Below, one piece after another: positions 24,177 to 33,062 of a stretch of DNA of 36,824 nt; the first letter of the stretch is position 1, and each line of letters starts with the position of its first letter. The stretch is taken from the NCBI GenBank assembly GCA_024234975.1, contig JACKNH010000035.1:1-36824 (forward strand), read 5' to 3'. The stretch comes from Gammaproteobacteria bacterium. Lineage in GTDB: Bacteria; Pseudomonadota; Gammaproteobacteria; Ga0077536. The notes below the pieces were generated by a model. That model was given only the letters and a program-made list of their open reading frames with translations. It searched no databases and was not told where the DNA came from. A program made the position numbers and the translations under genes.

Positions 24177-26632
24177 TGGCACAACACTCCTCCACCGGCC
24201 GCGCCGGCATCACGATTCCGGCAGCGCTGCTTGTCGCTGTTGCGACGGCGCCTGCCGCCAACGCCGCGCCTGACCTCAAAACCATTGAAGGGAAGTGGAC
24301 GCTGCTGAACGATTACTGCGTCACCTGCCATAACTTCGAAGACTGGGCGGGTGGCGTGGCTTTCGACACGCTGACGCCGGACACCGTTTCCGAACATGCC
24401 GACGTATGGGAGTCGGCCGTTCGCAAGATGCGCGGTCGCCTGATGCCACCGCCCGGCGAGAAGAAGCCCGCCGACGCAGTGCTCAATGATTTCGTCGCCA
24501 CGATGGAGGATTATCTCGACGCCACCGCAACCTCCCGCGGTCCGGCCCCCGGGCATGTCGTGATCCACCGGATGAACCGCACCGAATATGCCAATGCGAT
24601 TGAAGACCTGCTCGCATTGAAGGTCGATGGCGCCGCCTTGCTGCCGCCTGATATGACCACCGAAGGCTTTGATAACGTCGCCGAAGTGCTGCAGGTGTCT
24701 CCGAGTTTTCTCGATCAGTACATTTCCGCGGCCCGCTCCATCAGCATTCAGGCGGTAGGCGCGGAGAAACCCGAGCCGGATCTCGTAGCGTTTCCAGCGC
24801 CCAGCGTCGCGACCCAGTATCGTCACGTGGCCGGGCTGCCACTTGGAACCCGCGGCGGCTTCGCCGTTGAACACTATTTTCCGGCCGACGGCGATTTCCA
24901 GTTCACTGTCTCGATCGCTTCGCAGGAGGGTTCAGTTCAGCGTTCGTATCCGACCTGGTGGTTGGAGTCCAAACACCGATTCATCCTCACCATCGACGGC
25001 GAAGAAGTATTCACCACCGAGCTTGGCGGCTATGACGATGAGGAAGCGGTGGACAAGCTGCAGCAGCCCGCCATCTCCGCGATCATGAACCGGTTCGAAA
25101 ACATCCACGTCCCGGTCACGGCGGGTAACCATGTCATCGGCGCATCCTTTGTCGCCCGCACCTTCGCCGAATCGGATCGTATCGTTGATCACCTGAGCCC
25201 CGGCGAAGGCATGGACAACATTCCGCTGGTCACCGGCTTCAAGGTTCTCGGGCCGTTCAACGTGGAAGGCGTGGCGCAGACCGAAAGCCGCAAAAAGATT
25301 TTCACCTGTACGCCGGCCAATGACGCTGAAACGCGCCCTTGCGCAGAACAAATCATGACCACATTGGCGCGTCAGGCATTTCGCCGGCCAGCGACCCACG
25401 CTGATCTGGCCACACTGATGGGGTTCTACGACGCCGGCGCTGAGCAAGGCGGCTTCGAAGTCGGCATCCAGAAATCGATCATGGCGTTGCTGGCCTCGCC
25501 CAAATTCCTGTACCGCGTTGAAACCCTGCCGGAGACCGCGGTGGCGGGCGATGTCTTCCCGTTGACCGACTTCGAACTGGCATCACGCCTTTCCTACTTC
25601 CTGTGGAGCCGCAGCCCGGACGACACGCTGCTGAAGCTGGCCGAAGACGGACAGTTGCAGGACAAGAAGGTCTTGCGGCAGCAGGTCGAACGCATGCTGG
25701 CGGATCCTCGTGCGGCGGCGCTGACCGAAAATTTCGCGTTCCGCTGGCTGCGGGTTGAGGATGTCGATGCGATAGATCCTGATCCGCGCCTGTTCCCGGA
25801 ATTCGACCCTGACCTGCGGGCCTCTTTCAAGACTGAAATCGCGCTGTTCGTAGACAGCGTACTGCGCGGCGATCGCAGTGTGGTCGATTTGCTGACGGCG
25901 GATCATACCTACGTCAACGAGCGGCTGGCCCGTCATTACGGCATCACTGGCGAACGCGGATCGCAATTCCGTAAAGTGGTGCTCACCGATGAACATCGCT
26001 GGGGTCTGCTGGGCAAAGGCGGGCTGCTGATGCTGACCTCCTACCCGAATCGCACATCGCCCGTGTTGCGCGGCGCCTACATCATGGAAACGCTGATAGG
26101 CGTGGCGCCAGCGGCACCTCCGCCGGGCGTGGAGACCGACCTCGATACACGCAAACCCGGCACGGCAATCACCACCATTCGTGCGCGCCTGGAGAACCAT
26201 CGTGAACAGCCGCAATGCTTCCAGTGCCACAGCGTGATCGACCCGCTGGGCCTGGCATTGGAGAACTTCAATGCGATTGGCCAATGGCGTGACAAGGATC
26301 GCTATGCCGCCGCGCCTATCGATGCCGCCGGCCAGTTGGCAAGCGGCCAGCCGGTGACCGGCCCAGATGACCTGCGCAAGGCCCTGGCCTCACAACCGGA
26401 CCACTTCGTGCAGGCGTTGACCGAGAAGTTGATGACATACGCACTGGGCAGGACTGTCGAGTACCACGACATGCCGGCAGTTCGCGAGGTCGTCCGCAAT
26501 GCCGCGGATGAGGATTACCACTTCACATCCATCGTGATGGGCATCATCGACAGCGCTCAGTTCCGGATGAAATCCGTGCCCCAGCCACATGAGAAAACCG
26601 GTGAAGCCGCCGAGCTTTCGCTGAAGGACTAA
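24176..26632 (+). CDS. DUF1587/1592/1595/1588/1585 di-heme-motif protein, module B
   Basis: An 818-aa exported protein paralogous to 12618-15080, with the same domain order. Heme motifs are C48-V-T-C-H52 (DYCVTCHNFEDWAGG) and C681-F-Q-C-H685 (CFQCHSVIDPLGLALENFN). Other matched blocks are VVIHRMNRTEYANAIEDLL (DUF1587), the EHYFPADGDFQFTVS beta-rich insert, KFLYRVETLPE with the FELASRLSYFLWS block, and LTSYPNRTSPVLRG with the APPPGVETDL block. A Sec signal peptide (MAQHSSTGRAG...ANA) precedes the first heme. The start overlaps the MBL stop by 1 bp (TGATG), a strong sign of translational coupling. The activity of the family is unknown. Confidence 0.93.
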   Translation: MAQHSSTGRAGITIPAALLVAVATAPAANAAPDLKTIEGKWTLLNDYCVTCHNFEDWAGGVAFDTLTPDTVSEHADVWESAVRKMRGRLMPPPGEKKPADAVLNDFVATMEDYLDATATSRGPAPGHVVIHRMNRTEYANAIEDLLALKVDGAALLPPDMTTEGFDNVAEVLQVSPSFLDQYISAARSISIQAVGAEKPEPDLVAFPAPSVATQYRHVAGLPLGTRGGFAVEHYFPADGDFQFTVSIASQEGSVQRSYPTWWLESKHRFILTIDGEEVFTTELGGYDDEEAVDKLQQPAISAIMNRFENIHVPVTAGNHVIGASFVARTFAESDRIVDHLSPGEGMDNIPLVTGFKVLGPFNVEGVAQTESRKKIFTCTPANDAETRPCAEQIMTTLARQAFRRPATHADLATLMGFYDAGAEQGGFEVGIQKSIMALLASPKFLYRVETLPETAVAGDVFPLTDFELASRLSYFLWSRSPDDTLLKLAEDGQLQDKKVLRQQVERMLADPRAAALTENFAFRWLRVEDVDAIDPDPRLFPEFDPDLRASFKTEIALFVDSVLRGDRSVVDLLTADHTYVNERLARHYGITGERGSQFRKVVLTDEHRWGLLGKGGLLMLTSYPNRTSPVLRGAYIMETLIGVAPAAPPPGVETDLDTRKPGTAITTIRARLENHREQPQCFQCHSVIDPLGLALENFNAIGQWRDKDRYAAAPIDAAGQLASGQPVTGPDDLRKALASQPDHFVQALTEKLMTYALGRTVEYHDMPAVREVVRNAADEDYHFTSIVMGIIDSAQFRMKSVPQPHEKTGEAAELSLKD

Positions 26633-26681
26633 GATTTACGACACAGCAGCCGTGGTAAGCGGCGCAACAGGAGCAAGCCAG

Positions 26682-27998
26682 ATGTTTATCAGCAAAAAGC
26701 ACCTATCACGTCGTACCGTACTGCGCGGTCTCGGCGCAACTATTGCCCTGCCGCTGCTCGACGCCATGGTGCCCGCCGCCACCGCGCTCGCCCAGACCGC
26801 CGCTTCTCCGAAACCACGCGTAGGGTTCTTCTACCTGCCCCATGGCGCGATCATGCGCGACTGGACCCCGGACGCCGTTGGTCGCGAGTTCGATTTGAAG
26901 CCGATTCTCAAGCCGCTTGAGCCGTTCAAGCACCAGATGACGATTGTATCCGGGCTGGGAAACAAGCCGGCGGAGAGCTCCGCGGTGCACGCCATCACGC
27001 CCGGAACGTGGTTATCTTGCGTACCACCCCGCCGCAGCAATGCGCCGTTCTGTGGCGTGACCGCCGACCAGGTAGCAGCGAAGTACATCGGCCAGGACAC
27101 CGCCCTGCCCTCATTGGAAGTCGCTACCGAAGAGAAAGGTGGTGCATCTGCTTGTGACGGCACCTACGGCTGCAGCCTGGGCACCACGATCTCGTTCAGC
27201 GCACCGGACAGCCCGCTGCCGATGGAATTCAATCCCAAGAAATTCTTCGTCAAACTTTTCGGCCAGGGCAGTTCGCCCGAAGAGCGCACGCTGATCGCCA
27301 ATGATTACAAAAGCGTGCTGGATATGGTCATGAATGAAGCCGCCACGCTCAAACGCAGCGTCGGCGCTTCAGACCGCGTGATGCTGGACAACTACCTGAC
27401 CAGCGTACGGGAAATCGAGCGCCGGGTGCACAACATGGAAACCCGCGATCTTTCACAGTTCGATCTGCCCGAAATGCCCGTGGGCATTCCGGATTTCGAC
27501 AAGCATATCGAATTGATGTTTGACATGATTGCACTGGCCTATCAGGCAGACATGACGCGCGTGGTGTCGTTCATGATGGCGGCTGAGGTCAGTAACCAGG
27601 CGTATACGCACATCGGTATTCCGGATGCATTCCACCCGTTGTCACATCACAACAACAGCCCGGTCAATATCGACAAGCTCTCCAAACTGCAGACCTGGCA
27701 CAGCGAAGTCATCGCCACCTTCCTGGGCAAACTTGCCGACCTGCCCGACGGTGACGGGTCAATACTCGACCATTCACTTTTCCTGTATGGCGGCAACATG
27801 TCCAACAGCAACAATCACGATCACTTCCCGCTGCCCTCCGTTGTACTCGGCGGCGGTTGCGGCAAGGTCAAGGGTCACCAACACTTGAAGTACGACGATC
27901 GTACGCCGTTGGCCAACCTGCTGCTGACAATGTTGAATCGCGTCGGCGTACCGGTCGAGCAGCACGGCGACAGCACTGGCATGTTTGCCGAGGTCTGA
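26682..27998 (+). CDS. DUF1552 protein, Tat-exported, module B
   Basis: A 438-aa protein starting MFISKKHLSRRTVLRGLGAT, a twin-arginine signal nearly identical to the module A copy. Matched family blocks are VGFFYLPHGAIMRDW, TIVSGLGNKPAESS, SPLPMEFNPKKFFVKLFGQG and LFLYGGNMSNSNNHDH with the VVLGGGCG loop. The module B copy has extra cysteines (e.g. LSCVPPRRSNAPFC and ACDGTYGC) absent from copy A, which could form disulfides after folding in the cytoplasm and Tat export. The start is fixed by AGGAG about 9 bases upstream of ATG 26682. It is 49 bp after the DUF1592 gene and 2 bp before the ankyrin gene. A phosphatase/sulfatase-like fold is possible; the role is unknown. Confidence 0.92.
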   Translation: MFISKKHLSRRTVLRGLGATIALPLLDAMVPAATALAQTAASPKPRVGFFYLPHGAIMRDWTPDAVGREFDLKPILKPLEPFKHQMTIVSGLGNKPAESSAVHAITPGTWLSCVPPRRSNAPFCGVTADQVAAKYIGQDTALPSLEVATEEKGGASACDGTYGCSLGTTISFSAPDSPLPMEFNPKKFFVKLFGQGSSPEERTLIANDYKSVLDMVMNEAATLKRSVGASDRVMLDNYLTSVREIERRVHNMETRDLSQFDLPEMPVGIPDFDKHIELMFDMIALAYQADMTRVVSFMMAAEVSNQAYTHIGIPDAFHPLSHHNNSPVNIDKLSKLQTWHSEVIATFLGKLADLPDGDGSILDHSLFLYGGNMSNSNNHDHFPLPSVVLGGGCGKVKGHQHLKYDDRTPLANLLLTMLNRVGVPVEQHGDSTGMFAEV

Positions 27999-28000
27999 AG

Positions 28001-29542
28001 ATGAAATCCAGGGCAACGATATTCGGTCTGGGCGCGCTGAGTGCAGCGTCGCTGTTAAGCGCTTCGCTCACCGCAAACGGGACGACCTTGTTGCAGCAGG
28101 TCCGTGACGGCAGTCAGCAGGAAGCGCTGGCGTCCATCAAATCCGGCAGCGATGTGAATCTGGCCGAATCCAACGGGACGACGCCGCTGCACTGGGCGGT
28201 ACACAACGGTGAACCGGCGCTGGTCGATGCGTTAATCAAGGCCGGCGCCAACGTCAACGCAATCAACCATTACGGCGCGTCTCCGATGTCGGAAGCGGCA
28301 CTGTTAGGTGATGACAGGATCATCGCGCGCTTGTTGAAAGCCGGCGCCAACCCTGAATCCCCGAATGCGGATGGCCAGACGGCCCTGATGGTCGTCGCGC
28401 GGTCGAGCAACGTGAAAGCCGCTGAATTGCTGCTCAAGCATGGCGCCGACGTCAACGCCGTGGAGAAGTGGCGCGGCCAGACCGCGCTTATCTGGGCGGC
28501 GGCGCAGTCACAACCGGACATGGTTAAACTGCTGCTGGACCATGGCGCCGATCCCAATGCCCGAAGTTATCTGAAAACCGGTGACGAACACCGGCAAATC
28601 ACTGCCGAGCGTCGTCTGCAATGGCGCCCACCGGGCGGCCTGACAGCGCTGATCTACGCCAGTCGTGAAGGTTGCGTGGCCTGCGCAAAATACCTCGTCG
28701 AAGGTGGCGCCGATATCGACCAGACCGATGGCGAAGGCGTCACTGCCCTGCTCGCCGCGGTCATCAATATGCGGTTTGATACCGCAAAGTATCTCGTTGA
28801 AGCAGGCGCCAACGTCAACAAATGGAGCTGGCGTGGCGAGAATCCGTTGTACGCCGCGGTGGACGTCAACACGGTGCCGCACGGAGGGTATCCGGATCGG
28901 CCGTCCACCGATGACACCTCTGGCATCGAGATGATCCGGATTCTGCTGGAAGCCGGAGCCAACCCGAATCTGCAATTGAAATTGCAGCCGGTGTACCGAC
29001 ACCTGAAAGATGATCGCGGCGCTGACCGCATGCTCAACGCCGGCGCCACCCCGCTGTTGCGCGCGGCAAAGGCATTCGATATACCGGCGATGGAGCTTCT
29101 GCTGAAAGCGGGCGCACTGCCCAATCTGCCCAATCGCGACGGCACCACGCCCGTCATGGCAGCCGCCGGTCTGGGCTCCAACAAGATTGATACACGTGGT
29201 GACTACGCAACGCCACTCGTTGGCGAATATTCCAGCAAGGCGCTGGCCTTGTTGCTCGCGTATGGCGGCGACATCCATCAGCGTGACAACTTTGGACGGA
29301 CGGCGCTGCACGGTGCGGCTGCCTGGGGCTGGAACGAAACTGTCGCCTTCCTCGCGGCACACGGCGCCGACCTGATGGCTACGGATGACAGCGGACTGAC
29401 AGCGCTCGACAATGCGATGGGCAAGGTCTCGGGTGCATTCGGCCGCGGATCTGTCGGTGACGTGCACGAAGATACCGCCGAGTTGCTGCGTGGTCTTATG
29501 AGCGGTTCACCTCAGTCCGGCGCGGCTTCCGCCGGGCTCTGA
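28001..29542 (+). CDS. Secreted ankyrin-repeat protein, module B
   Basis: A 513-aa protein with signal peptide MKSRATIFGLGALSAASLLSASLTANG and about ten ankyrin repeats (about 28-490; repeated TPLxxA...LLKAGANxN). It is a clear paralogue of 9664-11289: shared non-repeat linkers include a NVNKW.W.G..PLY.A.D.NT stretch and ANPNLQLK-type blocks. CxxC at C225-V-A-C228 corresponds to C215-C218 of copy A. It lacks the insertion found at about 414-452 of copy A. The gene starts 2 bp after the DUF1552 stop, so it is coupled to it. A periplasmic scaffold or redox-linked partner for the other module proteins is an inference. Confidence 0.9.
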   Translation: MKSRATIFGLGALSAASLLSASLTANGTTLLQQVRDGSQQEALASIKSGSDVNLAESNGTTPLHWAVHNGEPALVDALIKAGANVNAINHYGASPMSEAALLGDDRIIARLLKAGANPESPNADGQTALMVVARSSNVKAAELLLKHGADVNAVEKWRGQTALIWAAAQSQPDMVKLLLDHGADPNARSYLKTGDEHRQITAERRLQWRPPGGLTALIYASREGCVACAKYLVEGGADIDQTDGEGVTALLAAVINMRFDTAKYLVEAGANVNKWSWRGENPLYAAVDVNTVPHGGYPDRPSTDDTSGIEMIRILLEAGANPNLQLKLQPVYRHLKDDRGADRMLNAGATPLLRAAKAFDIPAMELLLKAGALPNLPNRDGTTPVMAAAGLGSNKIDTRGDYATPLVGEYSSKALALLLAYGGDIHQRDNFGRTALHGAAAWGWNETVAFLAAHGADLMATDDSGLTALDNAMGKVSGAFGRGSVGDVHEDTAELLRGLMSGSPQSGAASAGL

Positions 29543-29580
29543 GTCGCCACTCAACTTTCCAGACTTCTTCCGACCATACC

Positions 29581-29609
29581 GGCGGTTCGCCATGCCGATG
29601 GCAACCGCC
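29581..29609 (+). terminator. Strong hairpin after module B, possible terminator
   Basis: GGCGGTT (29581-29587) pairs with AACCGCC (29603-29609), and GCCAT (29589-29593) pairs with ATGGC (29598-29602), closed by a GCCG loop with one bulged C. This 12-bp stem lies 39 bp after the ankyrin stop. No T run follows, so it would be a Rho-assisted or 3'-protecting hairpin rather than a classic terminator. Confidence 0.4.
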
Positions 29610-29850
29610 CGCCTTGCTCGATACTCCGCAGCCATTCCGGCCAGGAACTCAAGGGCAGTCCTACCGCTGCAGTCAGCTGACTCACGACGTCGGGCTGACA
29701 GCGAGGTGCCGGCCATCATGGTGATGATTGCGTGTTGCTTGCGTTATCGCTGAAGTAGCGGGCGGATGCAGCGCTGTGGCTGAGAAGCGCACTGCAGAAA
29801 AAAAAAGGTTTCCGCCATCCCGGACACCGCGCAGCCCCTCCTTCTCTTTC

Positions 29851-30001
29851 TGTCATCCCGGACACCGAAGCGGTGAGCCGGGATCCATAGGGCCTGCCTC
29901 CAAGCCGCATGGATTCCGGCTCGCGCCCACTTCGCGGGCGCGCCAAGAATGACGGAGCAGTAAGACGAAGCCCGTGCGAATTTCCCCGACGTTGGGTGAG
30001 G
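29851..30001 (+). repeat. Palindromic dispersed repeat element with tail
   Basis: The element starts TGTCATCCCGG and ends AAGAATGACGG (outer GTCAT/ATGAC). It holds two internal hairpins: CCCGG-CACCG/CGGTG-CCGGG (29857-29882), and a larger one whose arms include GGATCCAT/ATGGATTCC and GCGCCC/GGGCGC. The GTCATCCCGG/GAATGACGG termini are typical of intergenic palindromic repeats of many bacteria. A conserved tail to 30001 matches window bases 1-56. It lies in the gap between module B and the TonB receptor. A partial relative (CCATCCCGGACACCG) precedes it at about 29815. Confidence 0.75.
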
Positions 30002-30005
30002 AAGC

Positions 30006-30047
30006 AAAAAAGCCCTGCGGCCGGCCTGGATTCGGCCGACCGCAGGG
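30006..30047 (-). terminator. Rho-independent terminator of the TonB receptor
   Basis: On the minus strand CCCTGCGGTCGGCC and GGCCGGCCGCAGGG form a 14-bp stem with one mismatch (arms 30034-30047 and 30013-30026), followed by six T residues (A run 30006-30011). It sits within 10 bp of the receptor stop codon and is a textbook terminator. Confidence 0.92.
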
Positions 30048-30056
30048 GATGACAAC

Positions 30057-33000
30057 TCAGTACTTGAAGTTCATGCCGACCACGAAGCGACGGCCAACCG
30101 TGTCATACAACGAAGTGTTGAACTGGTTAGTACCTGTGCGACCGATTGGCGCCGGCGTTGAACGCGGGTCCTGATCGAACACGTTATTGACGTTGGCAAA
30201 GAACTCGAGCTCATGCTCCTCACCCATCGTGTAGCTCAAACGCAAATCGGTGTAGAAGATGGATGACACCGAGTTGTCGTCAACCGTAACGCCTTCGACC
30301 ATGAACCGATCCATGATGCCACCATCGATCCAGCGGCCCTGTACGAACACGGAGAACGGGCCGTTCGAGTAGGTGATATTGCTGGTCAGCTTGAGTTCCG
30401 GCAACGAGAAGCCGCCGCTCAACTGGCCCACGCGATCATCACGCGCCGAACCGGGGTTCTTGATCGAGTTCTGGTCGATCCAGGAGCCGAAGAACCGCCA
30501 GGTCAGCGATTCAGCCTCGCCACCGAGGAAGTCGATGTCGGTGTTGTATGTCATTTCAACGTCGACACCACTGATGCGCTGGTTGCTCAGGTTGATGAAC
30601 AGATTGTCAACGCGGACGATCTGGTTGCTGATCGAATCACGCAGCACGTACTGGCACAGCGTCTGGTCGCCGGCGAAGCAGCCGCTGACCACGTTCTGCG
30701 AACTCAGCTGACCAATGGCGTCCTTGATGTTGATCCAGTACCAGTCGGCCGACAGCGAGAAGCCGCTGAGGAATTCCGGCTGATAGACGAAACCGGCAGT
30801 GATGGTATCCGCCTTCTCCGGATTGACGTTTTCGTTGCCGCCGGAGAACGATGCGGTGGAAATCAGCGCATTGTTGTTTTCCGGATCGGTGACGTTGGTG
30901 CCGCCACGGGTCTGGTCAAAGCGTTCACGCAGCGTCGCCGCGCGCACGTCGCGCGACTCGGTGACACGCAGGCGCAGACTGTCGTTGACCTGCCAGTTCA
31001 AACCGGCTTTCCACGCCCAGATGGCGCCACTACCGGAATAGTCCGCCCAGCGCAGCGATGCGATCAAGTCGATGTTGTCGGCGAATGAGGCATCACGCAC
31101 CAACGGCACGTTGACTTCACCAAACAGTTCCTTGACGTTGAAACCGCCGGCGATGGCGCGCAAGCTGCTGAAGGTGACCGAGCTGGAGTTGGCATCGCCC
31201 TTGAAGCCGTTGGGCACGTAACGCAGGCCCGGGATACCGGTATAGCCTGCCGGCAGCGTCGGATCGCCTTCGGGGAAAATGCCACGGACGCCTGGCGGCT
31301 GGATGTTGCCGAGGGTTTCCAGCAGCGTGCCGTTGACCAGCGCCGGGAATTCATCCGACGGATCAACCGTGCGCTGGTCCAGCTTGTCCTCGCGGTAGGA
31401 ACCACCGAACGCCGCGTTGATGGAGCCGGCGCCGAAGCCTTCGAACAGCTCACCGGACAAAACGATTTCAGCAAAATGCTGCGAGGTCTTCTGCCGTGCC
31501 AGCTTGCCATCGTCGACGATGTAAGCGGCGGCCTGTGGCGAGATATTCTGCACGCCACCGAACAGATTCAACGGTACGCAGTCACCGAAGTTGACAGGAT
31601 CGGCCAGTGCGGCACGACAGACCGGCTGCCCGGTGACCGGGTCGGCGACGCTGTCGAACGCGATGAATACGCGGTCGACGCGGATACCGTTCTCGGCGAT
31701 GAAGTCCTGCTTGTTGCGGCCGTACTGGTAGTAGCCGTTCATCTGCCAGCCATCCAGCAAACCGCCATTGAAGTTGGCGTCGAAGCCGAAGGTCAGGCTG
31801 TACATCTCGTTGTCCGCAATCTGGCGCGAGTCGCCCAGCGGGGTATCCGGGTTGTTTAGACCATAGAAACCGAAACCGACGAACTGACGGTTTTCAGCCA
31901 CCATCGTGTCGCGCACGTAAGCCGGGATGAACGGGTTGTCGGCGTACAGACGGTTCTGCCACGGACCCAGCCAGTGGATGCTCTCACGACGGTCGCTGTT
32001 ACGGCTGGTGCCGTACAAGCCCTGCGCGAACAGCGTGACGTTGTCGGTAACGTCCATATCGAGGTAGGCAAAGGCGTTGCCACGGCGGAAGCTTGGTGCG
32101 ACTTCGTCGTCGCGGTCCACGCCGTAGGATTGGAAATCTTCGGCGCGGCAGTTACAGCCGCCGTTCAACTGGCCAAGGCCGCTGAAGCCCAGCGGTTGCA
32201 CGGAACCGTCGCTGAGGAATTCCAGTTTGTCCAACGCTGAGCCGGTCTGGTTGATGATGCCGCCGTAGGTGTTGTTGGTCGGGCTGACATAATCGGCAAG
32301 GACCTGACTCGGGCCGCCGAGGTTATTGGTGATGCGGGCCGCCTGGGTGAACCAGTCGCGATCCTGCAATGATTCAAACGAGTTGATGCCCGCCTGACGG
32401 AACACAGAACCCGACAGCAACACGTGCAAGCCGTTGTCGAACGCCTTGCCCAACGCAATGCTGACTTCGTAATTCTTGCCGTCGCCGCGCGACGTCACGC
32501 CGCCCTGGCCGTGGCCTTTGATGCCTTCGAAGTCCTTGTCCAGCACGAAGTTGACGACACCGGCGACGGCGTCGGTACCGTAGCTGGCGGAAGCACCACC
32601 GGTAACGGTTTCAACACTGCGTACGAGTTCTTCAGGAATAACGCTGACGTCGACCGCGCCGAAGCGGTTACTGGCCACGATACGGCGACCGTCGAGCAGC
32701 ACCAGGGTACGGTTGACACCTGCGCCACGCAGGTCAAGGCTGGCACCACCGGAGTTCTGACCACCGACGATCTGCTGCGGCTCGATATTGCCGTAGAACT
32801 GCGGCAGCTGGCTCAACGATTCGATCAGCGTACCAGGCGACATCTTCGCGAGTTCATCGGCCTGGACCGCGGTGACCGGCACCGGCGTATCCATACCTGA
32901 CTGCAGAATGCGGGTACCGGTGACGGTGATTTCCTCGGCACCTTGCTGCGCACTTGCCGTTGAACAAAGCGCGGCCGCAATTGCCAGGCCCAGCGTGGTC

Positions 33001-33062
33001 CGCGTCAGATTGCTTCTGACGGCGCGCTGCCCCTGACGGTCAAAACTTCGATTAATGCTCAT
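30057..33062 (-). CDS. TonB-dependent outer-membrane receptor
   Basis: A 1001-aa outer-membrane transporter that imports a large substrate using energy from TonB-ExbBD. The signal peptide (about 1-39, ending STASAQQ) is followed by a TonB box-like EEITVTGTRI, then a plug domain: PVPVTAVQADELAKMSPGTLIESLSQLPQ, SLDLRGAGVNRTLVLLDGRR and SVIPEELVRSVETVTGGASA with the ASYGTDAVAGVVNF block. The rest is the beta-barrel, ending in aromatic MNFKY. It belongs to the large receptor group common in Xanthomonadales, sphingomonads and marine gammaproteobacteria, often with unknown substrates. The start at 33062 is chosen over 33143 because it begins the signal peptide and AGGGGA precedes it. It is the only transporter in the window and a likely partner of the sulfatase and esterase genes. 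Confidence 0.95.
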   Translation of the reverse strand: MSINRSFDRQGQRAVRSNLTRTTLGLAIAAALCSTASAQQGAEEITVTGTRILQSGMDTPVPVTAVQADELAKMSPGTLIESLSQLPQFYGNIEPQQIVGGQNSGGASLDLRGAGVNRTLVLLDGRRIVASNRFGAVDVSVIPEELVRSVETVTGGASASYGTDAVAGVVNFVLDKDFEGIKGHGQGGVTSRGDGKNYEVSIALGKAFDNGLHVLLSGSVFRQAGINSFESLQDRDWFTQAARITNNLGGPSQVLADYVSPTNNTYGGIINQTGSALDKLEFLSDGSVQPLGFSGLGQLNGGCNCRAEDFQSYGVDRDDEVAPSFRRGNAFAYLDMDVTDNVTLFAQGLYGTSRNSDRRESIHWLGPWQNRLYADNPFIPAYVRDTMVAENRQFVGFGFYGLNNPDTPLGDSRQIADNEMYSLTFGFDANFNGGLLDGWQMNGYYQYGRNKQDFIAENGIRVDRVFIAFDSVADPVTGQPVCRAALADPVNFGDCVPLNLFGGVQNISPQAAAYIVDDGKLARQKTSQHFAEIVLSGELFEGFGAGSINAAFGGSYREDKLDQRTVDPSDEFPALVNGTLLETLGNIQPPGVRGIFPEGDPTLPAGYTGIPGLRYVPNGFKGDANSSSVTFSSLRAIAGGFNVKELFGEVNVPLVRDASFADNIDLIASLRWADYSGSGAIWAWKAGLNWQVNDSLRLRVTESRDVRAATLRERFDQTRGGTNVTDPENNNALISTASFSGGNENVNPEKADTITAGFVYQPEFLSGFSLSADWYWINIKDAIGQLSSQNVVSGCFAGDQTLCQYVLRDSISNQIVRVDNLFINLSNQRISGVDVEMTYNTDIDFLGGEAESLTWRFFGSWIDQNSIKNPGSARDDRVGQLSGGFSLPELKLTSNITYSNGPFSVFVQGRWIDGGIMDRFMVEGVTVDDNSVSSIFYTDLRLSYTMGEEHELEFFANVNNVFDQDPRSTPAPIGRTGTNQFNTSLYDTVGRRFVVGMNFKY

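Noticed and set aside
24152..24874. Minus-strand open frame of 240 aa opposite the start of the module B cytochrome gene
   Set aside because: The plus-strand reading has a signal peptide, CxxCH and conserved family blocks; the minus frame shows nothing.
28508..29467. Minus-strand open frame of 319 aa opposite the ankyrin gene of module B
   Set aside because: A shadow of the repeat-rich plus-strand gene. No ribosome site, signal or family match.
9664..29542. Duplicated module as an assembly artefact
   Set aside because: The paired genes differ clearly along their length, have different insertions, cysteines and metal motifs, and sit in different flanks, so they are real separate loci.
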